Assembly (NCBI GenBank): GCA_016703765.1
Contig: JADJBL010000007.1
Span: 130,273-194,272, forward strand
From: Saprospirales bacterium
GTDB taxonomy: Bacteria; Bacteroidota; Bacteroidia; Chitinophagales; Saprospiraceae
Reading direction: 5' to 3'
Length of the DNA stretch: 64,000 bases
Under the pieces are notes generated by a model that was not told where the DNA came from, made no database searches, and saw only the letters and a list, made by a program, of their open reading frames with translations. The stretch's first letter is position 1, and the number at the start of each line of letters is the position of its first letter. The position numbers and the translations under genes are program-made. Shown here one piece after another: positions 48,073 through 58,000 of the stretch.

Positions 48073-48639
48073 CTAGTATCCGTAAGCCTGAAGGGTTTCT
48101 CTCAGGCGTTTTTTTGCGTAAAAAAGTTGGGATTTTGAGGTGCCCACTGAAATTCCCATCAACTCGGCTACTTCTTTATGGGCATATCCTTCAATCTCCA
48201 CCAGGGTAAAAACTGTTCTGTAGCCCGTTGGGAGGTCCATGATTGCCTTTTCTAGGTATTCCGCATTGGAGAACACGCTCCAATCCATTTGCTCGGGGGC
48301 CGGTGTATTTTCCAGGGGTTCTATAAAGAGCTTGTTGGTCCGGATTTGGCTGTATGCCGTTCTGATGAGGATCGTTTTAATCCAGGCCCCCAGCGTGGAT
48401 TCCCTTCTAAAGGAGCCCAAATGCCTGAAAACCTTTAAAAACGCCTCCTGTAAAACGTCTGCTGCCTGTTCAAAATCACCTGTGACGCGGTATGCCAGGG
48501 TAAACATTGCTTGTTTATACCTGTCGTATAATTCTTTTTGGGCCAGTCTGTTTTCCGCCAGGCAGGCATCTACAAGTTCGATCTCAGACATGCGGGCGGG
48601 CGGTATCCGGTCTGCCAATGGTTGCGATTGTATTTTCAT
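48073..48639 (-). CDS. ECF-type RNA polymerase sigma factor
   Basis: The product has 188 residues from the ATG at 48639; an internal ATG at 48591 (MSEIELVDAC) is an alternative. Region 2 reads LYDRYKQAMFTLAYRVTGDFEQAADVLQEAFLKVF, split around the core helix. Region 4 carries DLPTGYRTVFTLVEIEGYAH and the helix-turn-helix GISVGTSKSQLFYAKK. It should direct transcription to a regulon that probably includes its own operon. Confidence 0.9.
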   Translation of the reverse strand: MKIQSQPLADRIPPARMSEIELVDACLAENRLAQKELYDRYKQAMFTLAYRVTGDFEQAADVLQEAFLKVFRHLGSFRRESTLGAWIKTILIRTAYSQIRTNKLFIEPLENTPAPEQMDWSVFSNAEYLEKAIMDLPTGYRTVFTLVEIEGYAHKEVAELMGISVGTSKSQLFYAKKRLRETLQAYGY

Positions 48640-48674
48640 AAAGGAAGGGGAAAAGCCCCCTGCGGTTGTACGGG

Positions 48675-49307
48675 TCAAAAGAAATAGCCCAGGGTGGCGA
48701 CGAAGCGCGTCGGACTTTCATCGAAAGCGAAGTCCTTTCCAAAGAGCTTTATATGGTCGCCGAAGCGGGAGAAGTTGCCTTCGTAGTTGAGTTCCAGCCA
48801 AAGTTTCCAGATATCCAGGCCAAGCCCTCCCTGCCAGCCGAAGCTGAGATCCTCGAAAACCTTTTCATAGCCTTCGATCTCGTCGAGCTGGCTTTGGCAG
48901 CCCAGGAAAACATGCCCCGTGGGGCCGGCTTGCAGGCGGAGGGGGCCGAGTTTATACCCGATCAGAAAGGGAATGTCCAGATGTTGGTATTTTTCGCGAA
49001 AGACCTTTTCCCCGAAACCTCCGTTGAGATCCTGAACCCGGAAGTCCACGCTGCTGGAATTGATGTACAGTTCCGGTTGAAGGAAAAATTTTTTGATCGG
49101 GATGCGAAGCGCCAGTCCTGCGTGTATCCCGTAGTTGGCACTTTCCAGTTTCATCAGCAGGTTTTGTGCACCGGTATTGTCGGTAATGAGCAGATCGGAA
49201 GGATCTACTTCCGTGGTGCTCATGCCGAGGCCGATTCCCAATTTTACCTGGGCGGTGAGTGAAATACTCAGGAGGAGGAGGAGGGAAAGAAGAGTGGTTC
49301 TAAACAT
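48675..49307 (-). CDS. Outer-membrane beta-barrel protein (PorT-like)
   Basis: I take the ATG at 49307 (MFRTTLLSLLLLLSISLTAQ), a signal peptide, giving 210 residues. The mature protein is a small eight-strand-type barrel ending in aromatic LGYFF (KLGIGLGMST, IPIKKFFLQPELYINSS, FLIGYKLGPLRLQAGPTG). It is the first gene of the sigma/anti-sigma operon, 35 nt before the sigma gene. Confidence 0.82.
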   Translation of the reverse strand: MFRTTLLSLLLLLSISLTAQVKLGIGLGMSTTEVDPSDLLITDNTGAQNLLMKLESANYGIHAGLALRIPIKKFFLQPELYINSSSVDFRVQDLNGGFGEKVFREKYQHLDIPFLIGYKLGPLRLQAGPTGHVFLGCQSQLDEIEGYEKVFEDLSFGWQGGLGLDIWKLWLELNYEGNFSRFGDHIKLFGKDFAFDESPTRFVATLGYFF

Positions 49308-49445
49308 AGTTTGGGTGTGTTTCGCCTGCATTAACGATTGAAAATGGAGGAATGATACTTTTCAAAATTAACCATCTTTAAAATTAACCGTTTTTTAACG
49401 AGGGAGGGGATGGATGGATTCTGTATTTTGCGTGATCAAATTTGA

Positions 49446-50099
49446 ATGGAAAAGGCCATGGAAGTAAAACAGGCGGAGTATATCGGGAGCTTTGTGAGAC
49501 AGGACCATTGTCCAAAGGATGAAAAACCCGAATACGCTTTCATCGGCAGATCCAATGTAGGCAAGTCCTCGCTGATCAATTACCTGGTCGGCCGCAAAGA
49601 GTTGGCTAAAGTTTCCAAAAAACCCGGCAAAACTCAAACCCTGAATTATTATCTGGTCAACCAGGACTGGTATCTGGTCGATTTGCCCGGGTATGGGTAC
49701 GCAAAGGTGTCGCAACAACAGCGTGCCTCCTGGATGAAAATGATCGAATACTACCTGAGCAAGCGCGAAGTGCTCCAATGTGCTTTTGTATTGCTCGATG
49801 CCAACATCCCGCTTCAGGCCAATGACCTTCAGTTTATGAACTGGCTGGGCCAGAAACAAGTCCCTTTCGTAATCGTTTTTACCAAATGCGACCGCTCCTC
49901 CAAACTTGCCCTGGATAAAAACCTGAGAAACATCCGCGCCCAGCTTTCCGCTCATTGGCAAACCCTGCCCGAGCAGTTTATAAGCAGTGCCTCCAAGAGC
50001 AAGGGGCGAGAGGAAATCCTCGAATTTATCGACGGGATCAACCGCCAATATTTTGATTTTCAGGCCGAAAACCCCGGCCCTCCTAAAAACCAAGTATGA
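49446..50099 (+). CDS. engB: Ribosome biogenesis GTPase EngB (YihA/YsxC)
   Basis: EngB is a GTPase needed for large ribosomal subunit assembly. The product has G1 GRSNVGKSS (about 34-42), G2 KPGKTQTLNYY, G3 DLPGYGYAKV, G4 TKCD and G5 SSASKSKG. The 217-residue length is normal. A second ATG at 49458 (MEVKQAEYIG) aligns better with the family start and may be the true one. Confidence 0.95.
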   Translation: MEKAMEVKQAEYIGSFVRQDHCPKDEKPEYAFIGRSNVGKSSLINYLVGRKELAKVSKKPGKTQTLNYYLVNQDWYLVDLPGYGYAKVSQQQRASWMKMIEYYLSKREVLQCAFVLLDANIPLQANDLQFMNWLGQKQVPFVIVFTKCDRSSKLALDKNLRNIRAQLSAHWQTLPEQFISSASKSKGREEILEFIDGINRQYFDFQAENPGPPKNQV

Positions 50100-51856
50100 A
50101 GAAGGAAAAAATAGAACCATATCCCCACGTCATCCCGGACATCAAGGACTGGCCCATCTACCATTTGCATCAAAAAAGGAAGCAGTTCGTCAAGGAGATC
50201 GGGGACTTTGCCTCCGCGAGGATACAGGAAAAATATGGAAAAAGCCTGGGGGATACCATCGCCAAGGCCGTGTATATGGAGCGGATTCGCATCAAGGAGG
50301 AGCCCTGGAAGGTCGATCCCCAGGACGAGCGCCTGTTTTGGCTGAAAATTCAGAAAAAACTGGCCCGACTTCCCCAGGGCGCGATGCCCGAAGAGGAGAT
50401 CCATTCCGCGCAGCTAATCCTGCTCAAGAAGATCATTCACCGGTATTCCGAAGAGATCGTGGGGTCCTTCCGGATCTCGACCTTTCAGTTTGCCCGAAGA
50501 TTTACGACCTTCTTTTTTAACCGTTTGCTCAATACCGCGGCGAGCCGCAACCTCAGGAGGCTTTACGGTTCGAGGTATCAGCTTCACGAGCGGCTGATCG
50601 CGAAAGGGGAGGTGGATAAGGTCAGGAGCCTCATCACCAAAGGAACGGTGGTTATGGTTCCTACCCATTTCAGCAACCTCGACTCCATTCTGATCGGATA
50701 CGTAATGGACGCCGTCGTGGGCCTACCATCCTTTCACTACGGCGCCGGACTGAATCTGTACAACTATTCCACCGCCGCTTATTTTATGAACCGGCTGGGT
50801 TCCTACAGGCTAGACCGCAGGAAGAAAAACTCCATTTATCTGGAGGTATTGAAGGCCATGTCGACCCTAGCCATTCAAAAGGGGACAAACACCCTGTTTT
50901 TCCCGGGAGGGACCCGCTCGAGAGCCGGGGCGATGGAGTCGAAGCTGAAGATGGGATTACTCGGCACGGTGGTGGAGGCCCAGCGCCTGAATCTGGAAGC
51001 CGGAAAAGAGGATAAGATCTTTATCGTGCCGGTGGTGCTCGGGTACCACGTGGTATTGGAGGCCGAAGAGCTCATCGAACAGCACCTGCGGAGGACGGGC
51101 AAAGAGCGGTACATCCGGAACAAAGAGGGCATCAGGGCTGTTTTCCGGGCCCTTTCCTTTGCCTGGAAAGTTTTTTCCCAAAGTTCCGAGATTACGGTGT
51201 CCTTTGGCAAACCCATGGACATCCTGGGCAATTTTGTCGATGAGGAAGGTAAGAGCTACGACCGTTTTGGCAAGGAGGTTCTTTTAAAGGACTACTTTAT
51301 GTCGGGCGGGAACATCACCGAAGACTTGCAGCGGGAGTCTCAATACACCAAGATTCTGGCCAACAGGATCGTGGAGCGGTATTACAAGGAAAATATCGTG
51401 TTGAGCAGTCACCTGGTGGCCTTTGCCGCTTTTGAAATGCTAAAAAGGGCCAATTACAAACTGGATCTTTTTGCATTGCTGAGATTGCCTACCGATGACC
51501 TTCAAATTTCTCTTGGGGATATGGAAACCTGTATTTCCTTCCTACAGGCGGAGTTGGTGGAGCGGGAATCGAAAGGGAATATCAAGCTTTCCGAACAGAT
51601 TCGGTGGGCCCCCAGGGACCTCATCATGGACGGGATCAAGAATTTAGGGGTATTTAATGGTTTTAAGCCATTAAAAATCAACAAGAAAAACAAGCTCGTC
51701 AGCCAGGATTTCAAGCTTCTTTTTTACTATCGAAACCGCCTGGAGAATTACAAGCTGGAGGAGGCTATGGAGCCTTTTTTCCAGACCTGGCAAGGGATTC
51801 CGGAGCTGAGTGAGGAAGAACGGATCGAGGAAATAGGGGAGGAGCATAATACTTAA
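50096..51856 (+). CDS. Glycerol-phosphate acyltransferase-family protein
   Basis: The 586-residue product overlaps engB by ATGA. It has the acyltransferase motif HFSNLD (HX4D, about 191) and FFPGGTRSRAG (the family's FPEGTRS block), in a PlsB-like setting with extra N- and C-terminal helical domains. Family members esterify glycerol-phosphate or lysophosphatidate with acyl groups at the membrane. The exact substrate is not shown by sequence. Confidence 0.88.
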   Translation: MKKEKIEPYPHVIPDIKDWPIYHLHQKRKQFVKEIGDFASARIQEKYGKSLGDTIAKAVYMERIRIKEEPWKVDPQDERLFWLKIQKKLARLPQGAMPEEEIHSAQLILLKKIIHRYSEEIVGSFRISTFQFARRFTTFFFNRLLNTAASRNLRRLYGSRYQLHERLIAKGEVDKVRSLITKGTVVMVPTHFSNLDSILIGYVMDAVVGLPSFHYGAGLNLYNYSTAAYFMNRLGSYRLDRRKKNSIYLEVLKAMSTLAIQKGTNTLFFPGGTRSRAGAMESKLKMGLLGTVVEAQRLNLEAGKEDKIFIVPVVLGYHVVLEAEELIEQHLRRTGKERYIRNKEGIRAVFRALSFAWKVFSQSSEITVSFGKPMDILGNFVDEEGKSYDRFGKEVLLKDYFMSGGNITEDLQRESQYTKILANRIVERYYKENIVLSSHLVAFAAFEMLKRANYKLDLFALLRLPTDDLQISLGDMETCISFLQAELVERESKGNIKLSEQIRWAPRDLIMDGIKNLGVFNGFKPLKINKKNKLVSQDFKLLFYYRNRLENYKLEEAMEPFFQTWQGIPELSEEERIEEIGEEHNT

Positions 51857-51867
51857 ATCGGGAAGCT

Positions 51868-52410
51868 TTGAATTTTATAGTTTTTGACCTGGAGGCGACC
51901 TGTTGGGAGGGGAAGCCGGAAAACAAGGTGCAGGAGATCATCGAGATCGGCGCCGTGCGCCTGAGCGCTTTTGGCGAGGTGGAAGACACCTTCTGCCGTT
52001 TTGTCAGGCCCGTATTAAACCCGTCGCTTTCGGTATTTTGCCGGCAACTGACCCGGATCGAGCAGCGGGATATCGACAAGGCCGCCGGTTTTGCGAAAGT
52101 GATCGATGAGTTTCAGGACTGGGCCGATATTTTCTACGAAGATTACCTGTTGTGTTCCTGGGGAAATTTCGACCGCAAGATGCTGGTTCAGGACTGCAAG
52201 CTCCACAAACTGGACTCTGAGTGGGCGCTGGAGCATATAAACCTCAAGCGGCAATACCAGGATATACGCAAGCTGAAAAAAAAGCGCGGCTTACAGGCTG
52301 CGCTGGAGAAGGAAGGATTTGAGTTTGAAGGAAGTCCGCACAGGGCGATAGACGATGCGAAGAACCTGGTAAAGATCTTTCTCAAGCATTTGGACGAGTG
52401 GGCTTATTAG
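51868..52410 (+). CDS. DEDDh-type 3'-5' exonuclease
   Basis: The 180-residue product starts at TTG 51868, 11 nt after the acyltransferase stop. It has the four acidic residues in FDLEAT (Asp7, Glu9), SWGNFDRKM and HRAIDDAKNL, together with CRQLTRIEQRDIDKA. The pattern is closest to ERI-1/KapD-type exonucleases, which trim RNA 3' ends. Substrate is unproven. Confidence 0.88.
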   Translation: MNFIVFDLEATCWEGKPENKVQEIIEIGAVRLSAFGEVEDTFCRFVRPVLNPSLSVFCRQLTRIEQRDIDKAAGFAKVIDEFQDWADIFYEDYLLCSWGNFDRKMLVQDCKLHKLDSEWALEHINLKRQYQDIRKLKKKRGLQAALEKEGFEFEGSPHRAIDDAKNLVKIFLKHLDEWAY

Positions 52411-52527
52411 GGATGGGGTTAAACGAAAAGGTCTTATCGTGTCCCATAATTTATATTATGTTAAATAGAGTTTTTCGAGAAAAGAGTGGCCTTTCCACTT
52501 TTCAGAAGAAAAGCCACTTCTATCCCT

Positions 52528-53169
52528 TTATTCATCCCATTCCAAGCCGTAATCAGACTGAACTGCTTCGATACACTCCGATGCCCATTTTGCATTGTGT
52601 TTATTCAGGGCTTTATCTGGGCGAAAATAAAACCCGAAGAAAGCCTCGGATTCAACTGGCCTATAGTCCCATCCCCCATCGTCCGACCAAATGATCCCTT
52701 CCGTCAATTCGGCGACTGCCCCACTGATCAGTCCGTAACAGATAGTCATTATTGCAGGCTGGCCCATGGAACGCCTGAAGCACCAATGGCGGTTAAGCGA
52801 TTTGGCCATCTCCAACTTTTTTTGCAGGTTTTCGATTCCCTCACTATTCTCTTTCAAAGAATCGAACATGTACCAGGTGGCGCCTGGGTAGTCATCTTTA
52901 AGCAGCCTGCAATACGCATCCGTGCCGCCTGGGAAATCCTCTATATAGAAATAGGCGTATTCCGTTTGTTCCCAAAAAAAAGCATCCTCAGGCAGCGCTT
53001 TTCTTACGTATAATTCCTTTTGGTGGTGAATCACAGCCTCCAGCTTGATCGGTTTATATATACCGATATCCAGCAGGTATTCCTGAATTCGCTGTTTCGC
53101 CTTTTCGAAGACTTGTCCGAAGGTGATATCTGCTCTTCGAATTGGCACAATATCGAATGTAGTACTCAT
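52528..53169 (-). CDS. Cytoplasmic protein of unknown function
   Basis: The 213-residue product has no signal or membrane segment. It is aromatic- and acid-rich, with FPGGTDAYCRLLKDDYPGAT, AVAELTEGIIWSDDGGWDYR and a C-terminal FFGFYFRPDKALNKHNA. Small acidic cytoplasmic proteins of this type are sometimes immunity proteins, but nothing here proves that. It is on the same strand as the adaptor and the Tc-toxin gene, across a 235-nt gap (53170-53404) in which I see only a short hairpin. Confidence 0.7.
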   Translation of the reverse strand: MSTTFDIVPIRRADITFGQVFEKAKQRIQEYLLDIGIYKPIKLEAVIHHQKELYVRKALPEDAFFWEQTEYAYFYIEDFPGGTDAYCRLLKDDYPGATWYMFDSLKENSEGIENLQKKLEMAKSLNRHWCFRRSMGQPAIMTICYGLISGAVAELTEGIIWSDDGGWDYRPVESEAFFGFYFRPDKALNKHNAKWASECIEAVQSDYGLEWDE

Positions 53170-53379
53170 TTTAATAGTATTAATGGGCCCTTCAACCGCT
53201 TGGGTAGGCCCTCTTGATAAAACAATATTTTGGAAATCGCAATTTGCCCCTGAAGAAGATCAGAAAAGCGGGGCTCTAGCTGGTGTGATCACCAACTTAA
53301 TGCCTGGGAAAGAATTGAGCGGCTAACGTATTCATAAGATGGAGGAGTTGGAACTACGAATTCCTGGAGAACTATGGAG

Positions 53380-53396
53380 GGGAATGTAAAATTCCC
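53380..53396 (-). terminator. Weak hairpin downstream of the adaptor gene
   Basis: GGGAAT and ATTCCC pair as a 6-bp stem around a 5-nt loop, 9 nt after the stop of the zinc-ribbon adaptor gene. No T-run follows on the minus strand, so termination is doubtful. Confidence 0.3.
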
Positions 53397-53404
53397 GCCC
53401 TGGT

Positions 53405-55019
53405 TCAATCTTCGATTTTTATTTTCGAACGATTGGTCAACCTCCTGGAAATGGCATCGTAAGGCCCCGTTACCACTTCCTCTCCTACTTCCAGACCCGA
53501 CAAAATCTGGATATAATCATAGTCCTGAATACCTGTTTCCACGGCCCTTAGTAAAACGGAGTCGGCGCTCACCACAAAGACCTGCTCAGTCATTTCGTTC
53601 CCTGCTTGTTACGGAAATGATCGGAACGCCTAATGCATTGTGAATGGCCAGCGTGACAATCTCAACCGAGGCGGGCATTCCAGGTTCTAAGCGACGGTAT
53701 TCTAAATCGCCAAGGGAAGTCTTGTCAAGGCCCACCCACACCTCAAATACGGAGGCATCTCCATCTATAAATCTTTGGATTCCCTGGGACGAGACCCGGG
53801 TCACCTGGCCCTTGAATTTTCTGTCGCGATAGGCATCGAGCTCGATATCCACCTCGTTGCCTATTGCAATTCGCCCTATATCGCCTTCTCCAACCTCCAC
53901 GTGCACGCCAATGTTGTTCTCATCGTACAGGTGCATCAGTTCGGTGCCATCCATTAGATCGGTCCCTACTACCCTCTGCCCTACTTGCACGTTCAGGCTG
54001 TAAACGATGCCTGAGGAAGGCGCATGGATCATATCAGGGCCTATTTTCAGCAATTTCTGACCTTTTTCGACGAGATCCCCTTCCTTCACATACAACTCCA
54101 TGATGGTTCCCATAACCTTGGAGGCTATTTTTGTTTCTTCCACCGGAGCGACTTTTCCACTAGCGCTTACTCGTTCCGTAATGGATCGGAGCGCTACTTT
54201 TTTAATAGATACGGGCACTTTCAACCTCTCGGCCCATACCTCCGCGAGGTATTGTTTCGTTTTACTTTCAAAAAAAGTATTGTAACTGATTTTTCCGCCT
54301 GAGATTGTATTAAGCGCGGATACCAAGCCAAAGTTCAGCCCAATCGTTATCCCCGTGGCTAAAAAAAATCGCCAAAGCACGCCGATTACGCTCAGCCCCC
54401 AAAAGTACCTCCATGTCCGTATGATATATACGATCAGGAATATGTTGTAAGCGAGGAAAGATAAGCTAAAAGCCAGTTTCAGCGCTATCTTTATATGCGA
54501 ATAATTTACTGTGAAATGCCCCCAAAGGAGCAGGTAAGAGAGGGGAATTGTAAAACCCAGTATCCAGGAGTTCATCTCCAGGAATTCGGAATAGCTCCTG
54601 TTTTTGGATTTGGCCGAAAATTTGACAATAAAATAAAAGGCCAGGAGGAAAATAGACCATAAAATCAGCAAGATCAATAAATTCAACATACTGGATATTA
54701 CGCTCCGGCCTTCAATCACAATAGAATTGGAAAAGGCAAACAAAGCAGAAAAGGCCACGCCAAATTCCACAAATTTAAGGGACTCGCCCAAGGTCCGTTT
54801 TTCGAAGCGCTCAATCGTCATCCGGTATGGCGCCCGGAAGGTCCTGGCAAAATCCTTAAGGTACTTGAGGGTCTCCCCTATTTTCAGGAAAGTATCGACA
54901 AATATCCAATGAGCAGGAGCCTTTTCCGTCAGCAAATGGCCGCAGGCATTGCAATATTTGGCATTGGCAGGCGCTTCGGCCTGGCAGTTTGGGCAGGTTG
55001 AGAGGGGTGGGTTTTCCAT
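53405..55019 (-). CDS. Zinc-ribbon, multi-TM and HlyD-type adaptor fusion, one frameshift
   Basis: From the ATG at 55019 the protein starts with a zinc ribbon (CPNC...CNAC) and then has about five membrane segments. These resemble a Yip1/DUF3667-like unit (LNLLILLILWSIFLLAFYFI, SWILGFTIPLSYLLLWGHF). The C-terminal half is a membrane-fusion (HlyD/RND adaptor) part: ITERVSASGKVAPVEETKI, the lipoyl half IMELYVKEGDLVEKGQ joined almost directly to the second half HAPSSGIVYSLNVQVGQRVV, and a beta-barrel. The usual coiled-coil hairpin between the lipoyl halves is missing. Near 53590 the frame changes, joining VPIISVTSRERND to EQVFVVSADSVLLRAVETGI. I infer a single protein of about 535 residues. Confidence 0.8.
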
Positions 55020-55033
55020 ACTGGTTGAGGTGG

Positions 55034-58000
55034 TCAAAATAATTTAGGATTACACGGTACGGTATATTTGAAAAGCAGTAAAATATCCTTGATTTCCTTT
55101 GTATTACTCTTGATTTTCCATTTCCCTTTTATCATCTTTTCAATCAATAAAGCAGATTGGGCCGCACGCACTCCAGTTGAAATCTCAATTGCTTTGTTTT
55201 TTCCACGTATTCCGAATGAATCTAAAGTGTCGTCATTGGCTTCCAAATCAATTATACAATCTTTGTTTTCTGATATAATTAAAACCTTTAATTCTGCTAC
55301 CTTCGGGTTTGCTGAAGGAAGAATAAATATGGAAAATGTTCATCACCGATATTAATTTCCGCAAAGACATTATTGACATTCAAAACCTGGTTAAACGCAT
55401 TAGGAAAATCATACTTTAAACTAAAAAGCCGGAATAAACCATTTGCTCCCATTGCTTTCTTTAAATTATCAAGCCAATCTGCTGCCTCCTGGGCCATATA
55501 TTGTCCCCCTTCCCTGGCTGTGTAGCGTACATGCAAAATAACATCGGATATGGTATCATAATTAAACTGCCTGTGTTTTTTAGGGAGTGTCAGTTTCCAT
55601 TCACTGATAACTCCTGACCCTTCAAACGGGAGAAATCGCTCATCTTTGAAATTGGTTTCAAACATCCCGCTGTCGTTTTGAGCAGAGCTGGTAACGATAG
55701 ATTCTATGGCGCCCTGGTAGTCAGTAAACCTCGGATCGTTTTCATCCTTGCGTTCATATTTCCCGCCGGAAAGCAAATTGCTGTGTCGTACACTGCTTCT
55801 CATGAGCGATAATGTGCAATTGACACTGGTATAAGGCCCAACCACACAAGGTATGCTGAGGCTTACATTTTTTATCCTTCGCATATAGTGCCCCGGACAA
55901 TCCAGGTCGAATACCGCTTCCGGGATAGAAATAAAACATTCGCCCTTATATTTCAATTCCAGCAATGAGGCTGGATTGAGCTGTGCAAGGGAAATATGTT
56001 TGGTCAATTCATATTCGCGTTTGTTTTTCTCCAAAAAGGAGGCCTCCATTCGTTTCAAATCATGGTATAGTTTATCGCCGGATAACAACCCTTTTTTGAG
56101 TCCGTCCCAATAACCGAACTGGATAAATTTCGCGTCCTTGATTCCCAACTCATGGCAATACGCTTTTTCCGATTTTTTAGCCAGATCGAACGCCAATTGA
56201 TAACTCTGAAAATAAATGGGCGCCAGTTGGGATCATCCAGTCGTACAGCTCTTTATTGGTAAACTTATGCTCCATGTAATCATTGACTTCCTGGTGTTCT
56301 CCATTTGCATTTCATGGTTTTCCAGCTCTTTTTCTGCCAGGGCGAGCCTGATCTGCGCCCCAGTGATTTGCTTTTCCATCTGCTTCAGTTCCAGATTGGC
56401 CAGATTTTCTTGGTGCTTCCATTCTTCCTGTCGGCGGTGGTATCCAGCCATGGTGGAGGATAAGGATGCGCCAGTGCCCAGCAGGGAGGCGACAAAGCTC
56501 AAGGCTTTCGCCGTACTCTCCATGGCTTTGGATGCTTTTTCACCTCCAGCTACTTCGGCTATGGCAACCGGCGATGCTGCCACGCCGGCGCCACCAGTGG
56601 TAACATCCGGTATCAAAGCAACGGGAGCGCTCGCCGCCTCGATTACTTGGGCAATTGTTTGTACGACAGAACTGGCTACCGTCAAAGCAATATGTGCTAT
56701 CTCCCTTCATTCATAAACTTCAAATTCTTGTAATAGTCCCTTCTGGCTTCGGTGATGCTTTTGCTTCTGTTGATGCTTTCTAGGTTTTCGGTAGCTTCTT
56801 CGATCTGTTTTTTGCGGACTTCTTTCGATGCCTGCAACACCTTCAATTCATGGTCTGCCCGGATTCTGCTCAATTCTTCCGAGTCTCTTTCTCCAGCGCA
56901 GATAACAATGAATTGCCCAATGATCGGACTTCGTTGCAAAACTCTGCCGCTTTTTGAGCCATGGTATTGAACCGATAAATGGGCAGTGGAGCACTCAAAT
57001 CATTCAGCACACTGGAAATGTCCACACCTTGAGCAGCGGCTTGTACGAGCAAAGCCGGATCAATCGGCGGCTCAAAAATGGGCAGTTGCCTTTCGATGCC
57101 GTCAATATTCTATACAATGCCGTATCTTGAAAGGCGGTCGGCCACGATATCCCAATACTGAAGCATTTTATCGTTTTTGGGCAGGCAGAAGAAAAATGTT
57201 AAAACCGTGTCAGTAATCGCGGTCAAAGAAGATCTGGAAGAAGGGTCGGGCACATCACGATAGGTCATGGGAGGGGTGAACGGCGGCGCGAGATCTTCCG
57301 CTACTGCAAAAGCGGTGGACAGTAATGAAAGGGTATTTGGGTTTTGACCAGCACCGAATACAAAAGGGTATCAAAATTCTGGACACAGGATTGGCTACGC
57401 GCGGTACCCGTTCCGGGCGTTTGCCGAAATATTTCCGCAGCCATCATATATATCTGGGTGGCTTCGTTGATGGACTCAATGTTTCCCTCCTGAACAATTG
57501 ATCGCCCCAGGCAATCAGATTATCGAGGTATTTACAACGACAGATTTCATAAATGCGGTCCAGCGAGAGCGGGCAATTAAATAGGGTTTGAACGGATCAT
57601 CCTGCCACTTTTCGATTAGCAATATGTTTTGAGGAGCATCGTCGTACAATTCTTCTATCAGTGGCCTTACACCGGCCGCATGGTCATGCAGGGGCCGGCA
57701 GTTCCAAAAGCGATTTTCCGCCTGTCCTTCCGGGCGTGGGATCGAAAAATAAACTCAAACCAGCGATTAGCTTCTTCGAAGCGCTGGTTGGCGCTCAGGC
57801 GGGTGGCCACCATGATGGGGAGGTGGTAGAATAGTTCCCAGTTGTATTGGCTTTGGGCGTTGGACAGTGAAAAGAAACAGGCGTTATATCTTCCGGCAAG
57901 TGTGAATTGTTATTTTTAAATAGAAAATCTCGAATAAAACTCAAGTTTTTGATATAATCGATATAGACAGTTTTATTATTACGAATTATAGCATCAATAG

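Noticed and set aside
55068..55355. 95-codon plus-strand hydrophobic frame near the TcA 3' end
   Set aside because: It is antisense to the inferred last part of TcA, and its apparent membrane character comes from A/T-rich complement codons.
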